A stretch of DNA of 64,000 nt, taken from positions 25,168 through 89,167 of the forward strand of contig JANQIX010000014.1 in assembly GCA_028281925.1 (NCBI GenBank), in the 5' to 3' direction. How positions within the stretch are numbered: position 1 is the first letter of the stretch; each line of letters starts with the position of its first letter. Below the pieces are notes generated by a model, which did not search any database, was not told the origin of the DNA, and worked only from the letters and a program-made list of their open reading frames with translations. Shown piece by piece: positions 17,192 to 26,618 of this stretch. This DNA comes from Alphaproteobacteria bacterium (GTDB lineage Bacteria; Pseudomonadota; Alphaproteobacteria; DSM-16000; Inquilinaceae). Position numbers and translations under genes: made by a program.

Positions 17192-19674
17192 CGCCGCGCG
17201 CTCAGGGCCTGCAGCTTGGCAAAGGGGGAGTCCGGTTGCGGCTTGGGGCGCCGGTCACCGCGGCGCCGGTCCGGGCGCCGCTGATAGGTGACGACACCGT
17301 CCGGTCCGGCATCGCCTTTGAATCCAATGGATTCCAACAGGCCGGGCAGGGCCGTCATCGGGCAGCCGGCGAGCTGTGACAGCTTCGGTGTCGGCACGAA
17401 GGGCCCCTGGCGGCCAAGCTTGGCGCAGGCGGCGGACAGGGCCTCCAGACGATCGGCCCGGCACGCCCGATCCCCGGCCAGGGGGTATCCGATGGCCAGA
17501 TAGTACGAAGCATCCATCCGCGTATCGGCGTGGGCGGTCAGGCTGCCGGCGGCGGGCAGCGGCGGCGGCAACTCCGCTCCGCGGGCCACGGCCCACAAGA
17601 GGCCGCGCATGGCCACCTGCCGCGGCTTCAAGAGCCTCGGCAGGAAAATGAAGGTGCCGCCGATCTCCACGCCCAGTTTCTGCAGGCGTCGGCGATCTGA
17701 TTTGTCCAGCGTGGCCACCATGTCGGCGACATCGGCGCGCCGCAACGTTCCCAACCCCTCGGCTATCTGGAAGGCAAGGCCGCGGGCGGGACCGCTCAGC
17801 TCAGCCTGGCGCAGCCGAAAGAGCGGTGCCAGCGTTTCCGCCACCGTTTCGCCCAGCCAGGCCGTCAGCCGCTGGGCAATGCGGTCGCGTTGTTGCGGTT
17901 CCAAAAGATCGCTGGCGAGCGGCTTGGCCGCTGGCGCCAGTACCTGGGCGCCGGCCGCGATGCGGGCGATGGTAACCCCGTGCCACAACAGCGTGCCGTC
18001 CGGCGCCAGAGCGACGGCCTCGTGCGGGGCGGCTTCCAGCCGGCGCACGCGGGCTGCGATCTCGTCTTTCAGCGCGCGCCGTGCGGCCCCCATGAGCGCG
18101 CGGGCGTCTTCGGCATGGGTCGCCGTGTCGGGGCGGAAGCGGAACCCTTCGATCCGGCCGATATGCTCGCCCTCGACCACCACATCGCCTGTGCGGGTCA
18201 CCGCCGCCAACAGGTCGCCGCCGCTTTTCAGGCTCTTCACCAGCACGGCCTGGCGCCGGTCGACGAAGCGTTGCGTCAGGCGCTCGTGCAGGGCGTCGGA
18301 CAGCAAGTCCTCAACCGAGCGCGCCTTGCCCTGCCAGTGGCGCGGATCAGCCACCCAGTCGCCGCGATGGGCGATGTAGGTCCAGGTGCGGATATGGGCC
18401 AGGCGACCCACCAGGGTGTCGATATCACCATCGGTGCGGGCCAGATGCGCGATCTGTCTCGCCACCCAATCGGTGTCGAGGCGGCCGTGGGGCCCGGTCA
18501 GTTGCCGAAACACCTCGCCCAAAAGCCGCGTATGGGCATCCGACAGAATCTTCCGGAAATCGGGGATCTGGCAGACGTCCCAAAGGATGCGTACGGCAGC
18601 GCGGGACGATGTCCGGTCGATAACGGCGGGCTCTTTTGCCAGGGCTGCCAACGCCATGTGATCATCGGCCTCCGCCGCCCGCCGCAGCACCGGAACAGGC
18701 GGCCGTCGCTCCAGGCTGCGCAGCAGGTGGTCCGGGCTGCGGAAGTCGAGATCGGTGTTGCGCCACATCAAGGCGCTGAGCGGATCGAAGCTGTGGGTCT
18801 CCACCGCCTCGACGATCTCCGGCTCCAGCGGGCCGATCTCGGCCGTGGTGCCGAAGGTGCCGTCGGCCAGATGGCGCCCGGCACGGCCGGCGATCTGCGC
18901 CACCTCTGGCGCCCTCAGCCGGCGTGGCACGCGGCCGTCGAACTTGTCCAGCCGGGCGAAGGCGACATGGTCCACATCCATGTTCAGGCCCATGCCGATG
19001 GCGTCCGTCGCCACCAGATAGTCGACCTCGCCCGACTGATAGAGGCTCACCTGGGCGTTGCGCGTGCGCGGGCTCAGCGCCCCCAGGACGACGGCCGTGC
19101 CGCCGCGCTGGCGGCGCAGCAGTTCGGCCGTCTGATAGACCTCCGTGGCAGAGAAGGTGACGACGGCGGACCGCGGCGGCAGCCGCGTCAGCTTGCGCGG
19201 GCCTGAATAGGTGAGCTGCGAGAACCGCGGGCGCGACAGGAACTCCGCGTCCGGCACCAGGCGGCGAATCAGCGGGCGGATCGTTTCCGCCCCCAAGACC
19301 ATGGTTTCCTCAAGCCCGCGGGCATTCAGCAGGCGGTCGGTGAAGACGTGTCCGCGTTCCGGGTCGGCGGCAAGCTGAATCTCGTCGATGGCCAGGAACT
19401 CGAAGGCACGGTCCAGCGGCATGCTCTCGACCGTGCAGGCGAAGTATTCCGCACCCTGAGGGACGATCTTCTCTTCGCCCGTGACCAGTGCGACCCGAGC
19501 GCGCCCCTTCTCACGGACCAGACGGTCGTAGTTCTCGCGCGCAAGCAACCGCAATGGAAAGCCGATGATGCCGCTCGCATAGCTCAGCATCCGCTCGATG
19601 GCCAGGTAGGTCTTGCCCGTGTTGGTTGGCCCGAGGACGGCCAGCACCCGTGAGCGGTCGGCGATCGGCGACAT
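17188..19674 (-). CDS. SUV3-like ATP-dependent RNA helicase
   Basis: A superfamily-2 helicase of 828 residues related to the mitochondrial RNA-degradosome helicase SUV3. Walker A is LGPTNTGKTYLA (residues 14-25), the DExH-type box II is IDEIQLAADPERGH near 95, motif III is TFSATE, and the C-terminal helicase domain has VATDAIGMGLNMDVDHVAF and QIAGRAGRH (motif VI). The long C-terminal part includes the helical SUV3-C region and a basic tail with an RRPDRRRGDRRPK-type stretch likely to contact RNA. It is co-transcribed with the S4-domain gene downstream. Confidence 0.83.
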   Translation of the reverse strand: MSPIADRSRVLAVLGPTNTGKTYLAIERMLSYASGIIGFPLRLLARENYDRLVREKGRARVALVTGEEKIVPQGAEYFACTVESMPLDRAFEFLAIDEIQLAADPERGHVFTDRLLNARGLEETMVLGAETIRPLIRRLVPDAEFLSRPRFSQLTYSGPRKLTRLPPRSAVVTFSATEVYQTAELLRRQRGGTAVVLGALSPRTRNAQVSLYQSGEVDYLVATDAIGMGLNMDVDHVAFARLDKFDGRVPRRLRAPEVAQIAGRAGRHLADGTFGTTAEIGPLEPEIVEAVETHSFDPLSALMWRNTDLDFRSPDHLLRSLERRPPVPVLRRAAEADDHMALAALAKEPAVIDRTSSRAAVRILWDVCQIPDFRKILSDAHTRLLGEVFRQLTGPHGRLDTDWVARQIAHLARTDGDIDTLVGRLAHIRTWTYIAHRGDWVADPRHWQGKARSVEDLLSDALHERLTQRFVDRRQAVLVKSLKSGGDLLAAVTRTGDVVVEGEHIGRIEGFRFRPDTATHAEDARALMGAARRALKDEIAARVRRLEAAPHEAVALAPDGTLLWHGVTIARIAAGAQVLAPAAKPLASDLLEPQQRDRIAQRLTAWLGETVAETLAPLFRLRQAELSGPARGLAFQIAEGLGTLRRADVADMVATLDKSDRRRLQKLGVEIGGTFIFLPRLLKPRQVAMRGLLWAVARGAELPPPLPAAGSLTAHADTRMDASYYLAIGYPLAGDRACRADRLEALSAACAKLGRQGPFVPTPKLSQLAGCPMTALPGLLESIGFKGDAGPDGVVTYQRRPDRRRGDRRPKPQPDSPFAKLQALSARR

Positions 19675-19798
19675 GGCGTCAGTGGTGAAGCTTTATTTGC
19701 CGCAATGCAAGGGTTCAGGGCATGATGCCCGCGCTTCGGTCAGCGGGCGGGGCGACCCTGTCGGCTCTTGTCCATCGACGTGCCCATAATTCGACAGT

Positions 19799-19809
19799 GG
19801 AGGTGATCC
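19799..19809 (+). promoter_or_regulatory. Unusually long Shine-Dalgarno sequence
   Basis: GGAGGTGATCC is an 11-nt match to the complement of the conserved 16S rRNA 3' end (GGATCACCTCC). It ends 1 nt before the ATG, with the GGAGG core at 7-nt spacing. It fixes the start of the first paralogue at 19811 and predicts efficient initiation. Confidence 0.8.
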
Positions 19810-19810
19810 A

Positions 19811-21289
19811 ATGCGTGGATGCAGGCTGTTCGTCGTCACCGCGGTTGCTGCCGGCGTGGCATGGCCGGCGTCGGGTCTTGCCCAGGTGACACCGGAGGAA
19901 GCCCAAGAGATCGAGACCGGATTCAAGGCCTGGTTGTCCGAGAACATAATGGTGCCGGATGCCGAGGTTTCCATCGTCTTCGACGGCGGCGTCGAAGTAA
20001 TGCCGGACGGTGACCGGTACATGATGACGATTCCGGCCGCCACGATCTCTGTTGAAGACGAGGTGGAGTTCGTCGTCGACACGATCCCGGTGGAGCTCGT
20101 TCCGGCCGGGGAAGGCCGGTACAACGCCACCTGGACGATGCCGGACCGCTACGAGTTCACAGAGCCATACGGCAGCGACACTGTGGTCATCACAGTCGGC
20201 GCGCAGCGGAACGTTGCGTTGGTGGCGCCCGAATTCCAGACGTTCCTCGACGCGGATATCGAGTGGAACGATGTCGTGCTGCTGCCGCCGGATGATGAGG
20301 GCGAACTGTCGCTGGGCGCGCTGCGGCTGTTCGGCGAGAGCGATGAAACGGCCCCCGGCGTCTTTGACAGCACGTACGAGTTGAGCTTCGAAGGCCTGAA
20401 CTTCCTCGACAACCGCAGCGGCGACACCTTCACGCTGGAGTCGTTCGGCGTCGCAGGCGGTATGGAGCAGCTGAACCTGCCGGCCTATATGGCGTTCTTC
20501 GAAGAGCTGACGGCGATCATAGAGGCGGGCGAAACGATGCAGCCCGGCGGCGAGGCCGAGTTGATGCAGCGAATGCAGACGCTGATCAGCGGCACGCCGG
20601 CGCTTCTCGACAGCTTCAGCTTGGAATACTTCGTCGCGGGCCTCGATGCGGACATCGAGGGGGAAGCTGTCGTGCTGGGCGAAGCGAGCCTGGGGGTCGA
20701 CTTCTTCGGCATGTCCGGCGATGCTTCCGATCTCACGATCTTCTTCCAGGCGAACACCGTCGATATTGCGCCCCCGCCGCCCTTTGCACAGTACATTCCG
20801 ACCGAAGTTGCCGTTGAGATGGGGCTGGCCCAGATCCCCAACGAAGCGATCATCGAGGCCCTGAGCCAGGCGATCCAGAACATGCCCCAGATGGGTCCGG
20901 AAGGGGCGATGATGATGGCGGGCTTCGCGTTGCAAGAGGCGATGATGAGCATGGGCAGCGAGGTCCAGGTGCGGGAGTTCAACATCATTGCGCCGACCTA
21001 CACGGTCTCGGTCGAGGGTTCGGCCAGCCCATCCCAGTCTTCGCCCTTTGGGGCGATTGCCCAGGCGACGATCCTCGTCGGCAATCTCGATCAGTTGCAG
21101 CAAGAGCTGATGGCGATGCCGGAAACGCAGGAACCGGCACAGATGATCGCCGTGTTCCAGGCCATGGGTCAGGAGGATGTGGATGTCCAGGGAAACCCGG
21201 CCCGCCGGTTCGATATCGAGGTGACTGAGGCCGGTTCGGTCACTCTCAACGGTGCCGACATGGCACCGCTTCTGCAGCAGATGCAGTAA
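19811..21289 (+). CDS. Exported protein of unknown family, paralogue A
   Basis: A protein of 492 residues with a cleavable signal peptide (ends GLAQ, about residue 25). The mature part is acidic and rich in alternating beta patterns. I do not recognise it firmly. The C-terminal 150 residues align by eye with the two genes that follow: 'IPNEAI..AL..A....P..G', 'GSEV..RE..I.APTY.V...G', 'LFQAMG-like VFQAMGQ..V', and the end motif LNGADMAPL. The closing pattern (a strand, then V-x-L-N-G) recalls envelope families such as DUF945/YdgA and DUF2125, but this is only a resemblance. It has a very strong ribosome site and its own terminator at 21318-21350. Confidence 0.6.
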   Translation: MRGCRLFVVTAVAAGVAWPASGLAQVTPEEAQEIETGFKAWLSENIMVPDAEVSIVFDGGVEVMPDGDRYMMTIPAATISVEDEVEFVVDTIPVELVPAGEGRYNATWTMPDRYEFTEPYGSDTVVITVGAQRNVALVAPEFQTFLDADIEWNDVVLLPPDDEGELSLGALRLFGESDETAPGVFDSTYELSFEGLNFLDNRSGDTFTLESFGVAGGMEQLNLPAYMAFFEELTAIIEAGETMQPGGEAELMQRMQTLISGTPALLDSFSLEYFVAGLDADIEGEAVVLGEASLGVDFFGMSGDASDLTIFFQANTVDIAPPPPFAQYIPTEVAVEMGLAQIPNEAIIEALSQAIQNMPQMGPEGAMMMAGFALQEAMMSMGSEVQVREFNIIAPTYTVSVEGSASPSQSSPFGAIAQATILVGNLDQLQQELMAMPETQEPAQMIAVFQAMGQEDVDVQGNPARRFDIEVTEAGSVTLNGADMAPLLQQMQ

Positions 21290-21317
21290 GCCCAAGGGCC
21301 GACAGTCACATCCTGGT

Positions 21318-21350
21318 GCCGGCGCAGTCCCGCCACTGCGCCGGCCTTTT
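21318..21350 (+). terminator. Intrinsic terminator between paralogues A and B
   Basis: A perfect 11-bp GC-rich stem (21318-21328 with 21335-21345), a 6-nt loop, then CTTTTCC. It lies 29 nt after the stop of paralogue A and implies that A is transcribed separately from B and C. Confidence 0.82.
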
Positions 21351-21489
21351 CCTGTCTTCGTTCACTCAGCGCACCGTCGGCGAAACGCCAGTATCTCGCC
21401 GCATTCTCACACTAGATGTGCGGTTCAGCCGTGTTCGGCGGCAATCCGACGAAGGGGTCGCGACGATCCCGGCACAGCGGGGGGCGAGC

Positions 21490-23046
21490 ATGCGTCGATC
21501 CGGGTGGATGATTGCGCTGGCGGCCGTCGGCCATGGGGCTTTGGTGTCGTCCGCCGTGGGGCAAGAGGCGGCGACGGGAACAGAAGGGGCCGCGCCAGCA
21601 CCAGCCCGACCAGAGCAGCCGACAACAGTGCCGGCCACGCCGGAAATGGCCGAACGGCTTGAGGGCGAGATCGCCGCCTGGATCGAAGCCCGCCTGTCGG
21701 ACGACCAGCTGGATCTCGCCGTGGATTTCGACGGTCCCGTTGCCGTAAGGGCGGAGGCCGATCGCTACCTGCTGACAGTCCCCACCGCAACCGTGCCGCT
21801 TGCCAACGGCGCACGGCTTCAGTTTGGCGAGACGGCCGGCGAGATCGTCGATCAGGGAGAGGGTCGCTTTGGCGTCTCGCTGACCGTGCCGAATCTCTAC
21901 GAGTTGAGCCGCAGAGAGTCCGATTGGACCAGGTCGCTGTCGATCGGTTCGCAATCTGTCATCGGAGAGTTCTCCGCCGATCTCGGCCTCTTCCTCGATC
22001 TCGATGTTTCGCTGAATGACATCCTGCTGTCGCCGCCCGATGCTGAAGACGGCCAGTTCGGCTTGGATGCCTTGACGGTGGTCGTGGCGTCCGATGAGGC
22101 CGAGCCGGGCAGCTATCAGGTTCGATATGGGCTCGGGCTTCGTGATCTCAGTTTTGACGATCCGGCGGGAGGCGACAGCATGTCTCTCGGTTCTCTGGAG
22201 ATGGGGCTGTCGATCGTCGACCTTCGCTTGGAACAGCTGATCCAGTTCATCGAACGCGTGCAGACGATCACCGATAGCCGGCAGGGCATGCGCGGTCGAT
22301 ATGGAGAGCGCGCGATGGTGCGTGCGCTAGGCCGGTTGTTTGCCGACACGCCGGCGCTGATCGGCGGCGTCACAGCCGAAGTCACGCTGGAGGCGCTGGA
22401 CACCGATTTCGAAGGCGAAGGCGTGCATGTCGGCAATGGCGAATTCACCGTTGCGCTGTCCGGTCTGGCCGATGAGATGCTCGATCTGACCGTTCGTTAT
22501 GAGGGGCGTGAGTTTGAGGTCGTGCCGCTGCCGCCGCTCCCGTCGCTGATACCCAACGAAATTGTCGCCGACTTCGGGGCCACGCAGATACCCATTTCCG
22601 CGATCCTGGATCGGTTGAAGCAGGCGCTGCAATGGTTGCCGGACATGGATGAGGACGAGTTGGTTCCGCTGACAGTCGGGGCAATCCACGAGGCAATGGT
22701 GGCTGCCGGCAGCGAGTTCAGGACCCGAGAAATGCGCGTGACGGCGCCGGCCTATTCGGTCGAGATCGATGCTGCAGCGGCTGCGTCGCGGCTGTCCCAG
22801 TTCGGCCTTGCCGCGAGCGGTACGATGCGGGTCGCCGGGCTCGACCGCGTTGTGGCGGACCTGCTGTCGTTGGATATCGACGATGAGGGCGCGATGGCGC
22901 TGACCCTCTTCCAGGCCATGGGCCGGCTCGACATCGGTGACGATGGCGAAACGATCCGGCGCTATGAGGCGGAGGTGACGCCCGACGGCGTCGTCTTGCT
23001 GAATGGCGCCGACATGGCCCCCCTTGTCCCGGAGCTGCTCCGGTAG
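21490..23046 (+). CDS. Exported protein of unknown family, paralogue B
   Basis: A protein of 518 residues. The ATG at 21490 starts a signal peptide (MRRSGWMIALAAVGHGALV, with cleavage after VGQ), followed by a Pro/Ala/Thr-rich linker of about 25 residues not present in A or C. The remainder parallels A: an AAWIEARLSDDQLDLAVDF segment, a '..LF.DTPALI' motif also seen in A as SGTPALLDSF, 'GSEFRTREMRVTAPAYSVEI', and the ending LLNGADMAPLVPEL. B and A share more identical residues with each other than either does with C. A separate promoter is expected between 21350 and 21490. No catalytic motif is evident. Confidence 0.6.
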   Translation: MRRSGWMIALAAVGHGALVSSAVGQEAATGTEGAAPAPARPEQPTTVPATPEMAERLEGEIAAWIEARLSDDQLDLAVDFDGPVAVRAEADRYLLTVPTATVPLANGARLQFGETAGEIVDQGEGRFGVSLTVPNLYELSRRESDWTRSLSIGSQSVIGEFSADLGLFLDLDVSLNDILLSPPDAEDGQFGLDALTVVVASDEAEPGSYQVRYGLGLRDLSFDDPAGGDSMSLGSLEMGLSIVDLRLEQLIQFIERVQTITDSRQGMRGRYGERAMVRALGRLFADTPALIGGVTAEVTLEALDTDFEGEGVHVGNGEFTVALSGLADEMLDLTVRYEGREFEVVPLPPLPSLIPNEIVADFGATQIPISAILDRLKQALQWLPDMDEDELVPLTVGAIHEAMVAAGSEFRTREMRVTAPAYSVEIDAAAAASRLSQFGLAASGTMRVAGLDRVVADLLSLDIDDEGAMALTLFQAMGRLDIGDDGETIRRYEAEVTPDGVVLLNGADMAPLVPELLR

Positions 23047-23100
23047 CTTGCGTCACGGACCGCCGCATATCTGCACCTGATGCGGCCGAAGGAGACTCTC

Positions 23101-24561
23101 ATGCGACACACAGCAATCCCGGCCGGCGTCGCCCTCGCCGCGTGCCTCGCTTTGCCCATCACCGCCGCAGCCCAGGCCACGGACCAGACGGCCGCTCAGC
23201 TGGAGAGCGATCTGAAACGCCTGCTGACCGAGTGGATGCGGCCCATGGCGGGCCTGATCGACATGGTGTTCGAGGGCGATATCACCGTGGCTGCTGAGGA
23301 AGATCACTATGTCGCGGCGATTCCGGCCTATGAGCTGGCTTTCGCAGGGCTGATGAGCATGGGTTTTGGGCCGAGCGAGTGGCAGTTGGACCCTGCGGGT
23401 GACGGTCAATACATGATTACGATGTCCATGCCGGCCGTACTGAACATCGACTCAGTCGACATCGGCCTTTCCGGGGACATGACCTACGGCGACGGCGAGA
23501 CCACGGCGCTCGTCGACTTTGAGACCGGCTGGATCTCAGCCTACGAGAGCCACATGGAGGATATGGTCCAGACCTTCGACGCGACGGGGGGTGGCGCCAA
23601 CATCGCCCTCTTCACCATGAGCGGAGAGCATACGCGCACCGGGCCGGGCATGGCCGACGCCTACGGCGACCTCATCTACGAAGGCTATGAGTCACTCGAC
23701 AGCCAATTCGGGCTGAGCGTCACGGCAGACCGCATCGCGACGGAATGGGCGGTGGAGGCGCTCAATGTGGACTCCGGTGCCAGACTGATGCGCATTTTTG
23801 CCGATCTGATTCCGGGTTCGGTCGACCTGGAACCTGATGAGGAGGCCATTGCGGCCGCTTTCCGCGGCGCACTCAGCCAGGCGCCCCTGTTTGCAAACGC
23901 AGCGTTCAGCTTCGACTATGACAATCTTCGGTATGAGGTGTTTGGGTTCGGGATAACGTTCGAGGAGACGGACGGCGTCTGCAACATGAGCGGATTCGCC
24001 GACGAGGTTTCGACGCTCGATTGCAGTGGCGGCATGAGTATCGCCGGTCTCGAGCCTGCACCGCCGTTGGGCGCAGAGCTGATTCCGAGCGAGATTGTCA
24101 TGGGCGTCGCCTTCGAACGGGTCCCGAGGGCCGCGATGATCGACGCGCTGGCAGTCGCGCTCGATCGGATCCCGGTGTTGGGTGAAGATCAGGCGTTTGC
24201 CGAAGCCGGCCTGGCGATTACGGCGGCAATGGGCGATGTCGCAAGCGAAGTTGAGCTGAGCGGACTCAGGCTTGAGGCACCGGCCTATTCGCTTGTCGCG
24301 GACGGTACGCTGACGGTAGCGGCCGATTCCCCTCTGGGGGTGACGGCAGCCGCAACCGTCACGCTTGGTCGGGTGGAGCAGCTGCGTCAGGCCCTCGCCG
24401 GCTTGGGCGACGAGGCGGCCCTGATGCTGGAGGTCATCTCTGCGATCGGTCGCCCTGAGGTGGATGCCTCCGGCAACCCGGTTCTGGTGTTCGACATCGC
24501 GCTGACGACCGCGGGAGAGGCGTTGGTCAACGGGTCGGACATGGAGGCGCTCATGCCTTAG
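23101..24561 (+). CDS. Exported protein of unknown family, paralogue C
   Basis: A protein of 486 residues. An AAGGAGA site precedes the ATG at 23101; the signal peptide ends ITAAAQA. It lies 54 nt after B without a visible terminator, so it is probably co-transcribed with B. It is the most diverged copy. It keeps 'VPRAAMIDALAVALDRIPVLG', 'ASEVELSGLRLEAPAYSLVADG' and the end NGSDMEALMP at the same relative positions, and has two extra cysteines (VCNMSG and LDCSGG, near residue 300) that could form a disulphide. The role is unknown; the three copies may be subunits of one envelope assembly. Confidence 0.6.
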   Translation: MRHTAIPAGVALAACLALPITAAAQATDQTAAQLESDLKRLLTEWMRPMAGLIDMVFEGDITVAAEEDHYVAAIPAYELAFAGLMSMGFGPSEWQLDPAGDGQYMITMSMPAVLNIDSVDIGLSGDMTYGDGETTALVDFETGWISAYESHMEDMVQTFDATGGGANIALFTMSGEHTRTGPGMADAYGDLIYEGYESLDSQFGLSVTADRIATEWAVEALNVDSGARLMRIFADLIPGSVDLEPDEEAIAAAFRGALSQAPLFANAAFSFDYDNLRYEVFGFGITFEETDGVCNMSGFADEVSTLDCSGGMSIAGLEPAPPLGAELIPSEIVMGVAFERVPRAAMIDALAVALDRIPVLGEDQAFAEAGLAITAAMGDVASEVELSGLRLEAPAYSLVADGTLTVAADSPLGVTAAATVTLGRVEQLRQALAGLGDEAALMLEVISAIGRPEVDASGNPVLVFDIALTTAGEALVNGSDMEALMP

Positions 24562-24622
24562 CCCGGACGATTGCCGGGCCAGGGCGAGGCAGCGGAAGAG
24601 ACCTCGGGATTGCACCAACGGG

Positions 24623-24651
24623 CTTGCGTGCGGGCGCTGACTTGCACATAT
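24623..24651 (+). promoter_or_regulatory. Candidate sigma-32 (RpoH) promoter of htpG
   Basis: CTTGCG at 24623-24628 and CACATAT at 24645-24651, with a 16-nt spacer, resemble the CTTG / C(C)CATAT-type heat-shock promoter elements of alphaproteobacteria. The transcription start would fall near 24658, about 37 nt before the htpG start. This is consistent with heat-shock control of an HSP90. Confidence 0.4.
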
Positions 24652-24694
24652 CAGCGACCATCCTGCACCAACCAACAAACACGATTGACGGGTG

Positions 24695-26578
24695 ATGACC
24701 GAGGAAAAGCTTTCGTTCCAGGCCGAAGTCAGCCGGCTCTTGGAGATTGTCGCCAAATCCCTTTACAGCCATGAGGAGGTGTTCCTCCGTGAGCTGATAT
24801 CCAACGCATCCGATGCGTGCGACCGGCTGCGCTATGAGGCGCTGACGCAGAGCGAGCTGGCCGGCGACGACCCTTACAGGATCACGCTCTCCGTCGATAA
24901 AGACGCCCGTACTTTGAGTATCGGCGACAACGGCATCGGCATGAACCGCCAGGACATGGTGGACAACCTGGGCACGATCGCGCGTTCGGGCACTCGGGCG
25001 GCGATGGAAGGCCTGACCGGTGATGCCAAGAAAGATCTGGCCCTGATCGGGCAGTTCGGCGTCGGCTTCTATTCGGCCTTCGTCGTGGCCGATCAGGTCG
25101 AGGTGTTGAGCCGCAAGGCCGGTGAGCCGGAGGGCTGGCGCTGGATTTCCGACGGCAAAGGCAGCTTCACCATCGGCGAGGCCGACGACGTTCCGCGCGG
25201 CACCACGGTCAAACTGCATCTGGCCGAGGGCAAGGATGAGTTCCTGCAGGCCCACCGCATCCGGCACATCGTCAAGACCTATTCCGACCACATCGCTCTG
25301 CCCATCGTCATGGCCGACGACAAGGGCGAAGAGGAAACGCTGAACCGCGCTTCGGCGCTCTGGGTCCGGTCGAAATCCGATATCAGCGACGACGACTACA
25401 GAGAATTCTATCACCATGTCGGCCACGCCTTCGACGATCCGTGGCTGACCATCCATTACAAGGTCGAAGGCGTGATGGAGTATTCCGTTCTCGTCTTCGT
25501 GCCGTCGACCCAGCCCTTCGACCTGTTCCAGCCCGAGCGCAAGCATCACGTGAAGCTCTATGTCCGTCGCGTGTTCGTAACGGACGAGGCCCAGGGTCTG
25601 GTGCCGCCCTATTTGCGCTTCCTGCGCGGCATCGTCGACAGCGAAGACCTGCCGCTGAACATCAGCCGCGAGATGCTGCAGCGCAATCCGGTGCTGGCGA
25701 AGATCCGCCAGGCCGTCACCAAGCGCGTTCTGTCCGAGATCACGACGAAGGCGAAGGAAGATCCCGCAGCCTATGAGGGCTTCTGGGACAGCTTCGGGCC
25801 GCTCTTGAAGGAAGGGGTCTATGAGGATGCCGACCAGCGCGAAGCCTTGCTGGCGCTGCTTAGGTTCCAGTCCACCGAGTTCGATGGGTGGGTGACGCTG
25901 GACGACTATGTCAGCCGCATGAAGGAGGGGCAGGAGGCGATCTACTACATCACCGGCGAGGATGTGGAGGCCCTGAAGAAGTCGCCCCAACTCGAAGGAT
26001 TCCGCGCCCGCGGCGTGGAGGTTCTGCTGCTGACCGATCCGGTGGACGAGTTCTGGGTGCCCGCAGTAGGCGAGGTGCAGGAAAAGCCACTGCGCTCCGT
26101 CACGCGGGCCGGCACCGATCTTTCCAAGGTCAAGGCGCCGGAGAAGGACGGCGAGGACAAGTCGGAAGAACCGCCCGAGGCCGCCAACATCGATCAGCTG
26201 ATCGCGGCCTTCAAGCTATCGCTGGACCAGGAGGTGAAGGATGTGCGCACCTCCGAACTGCTGACCGACAGCCCGGTCTGCCTGGTGGCCGACGAACACG
26301 ATATGGACATGCATCTGGAACGGCTGCTGAAGCAGCACGGACAGCTGCGCGGCGAAGCCAGCAGGCGAGTTCTGGAGGTCAATCCCCGCCATCCGCTGAT
26401 CGCCAAGATGGCGGAGATGGCCGGTGGTTCGGACGACGACAAGGATCAGGTGCGGGAACTGGCGTTTCTGATGCTGGACCAGGCGCGCATCGTCGAAGGC
26501 GATCCGGTGCCTGACCCCGCGGCCTTCTCCCGCCGCCTGAATGCAGCCCTGCAGCGCGGGCTGACATTGGCAGCATGA
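24695..26578 (+). CDS. htpG: Molecular chaperone HtpG (HSP90)
   Basis: A bacterial HSP90 of 627 residues. The GHKL ATPase domain carries LRELISNASDACDRLRYEAL (catalytic Glu and Asn), DNGIGMN and GQFGVGFYSAF. The middle domain has the conserved arginine-containing ISREMLQRNPVL stretch, and the C-terminal dimerisation domain ends in about 150 residues with LTDSPVCLV and EVNPRHPLI. All key motifs are present and the length is typical. An overlapping in-frame GTG lies 3 nt earlier. The ribosome site is weak, so the start rests on alignment with family N-termini (MTEEKLSFQAEV). Confidence 0.95.
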   Translation: MTEEKLSFQAEVSRLLEIVAKSLYSHEEVFLRELISNASDACDRLRYEALTQSELAGDDPYRITLSVDKDARTLSIGDNGIGMNRQDMVDNLGTIARSGTRAAMEGLTGDAKKDLALIGQFGVGFYSAFVVADQVEVLSRKAGEPEGWRWISDGKGSFTIGEADDVPRGTTVKLHLAEGKDEFLQAHRIRHIVKTYSDHIALPIVMADDKGEEETLNRASALWVRSKSDISDDDYREFYHHVGHAFDDPWLTIHYKVEGVMEYSVLVFVPSTQPFDLFQPERKHHVKLYVRRVFVTDEAQGLVPPYLRFLRGIVDSEDLPLNISREMLQRNPVLAKIRQAVTKRVLSEITTKAKEDPAAYEGFWDSFGPLLKEGVYEDADQREALLALLRFQSTEFDGWVTLDDYVSRMKEGQEAIYYITGEDVEALKKSPQLEGFRARGVEVLLLTDPVDEFWVPAVGEVQEKPLRSVTRAGTDLSKVKAPEKDGEDKSEEPPEAANIDQLIAAFKLSLDQEVKDVRTSELLTDSPVCLVADEHDMDMHLERLLKQHGQLRGEASRRVLEVNPRHPLIAKMAEMAGGSDDDKDQVRELAFLMLDQARIVEGDPVPDPAAFSRRLNAALQRGLTLAA

Positions 26579-26618
26579 GTGCCACAGAAGCGACGCACGT
26601 CGATTGAGGGGAATGTTT

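Noticed and set aside
17890..19206. Plus-strand open frame of 438 codons
   Set aside because: It is the antisense shadow of the SUV3-like helicase; no domain is visible.
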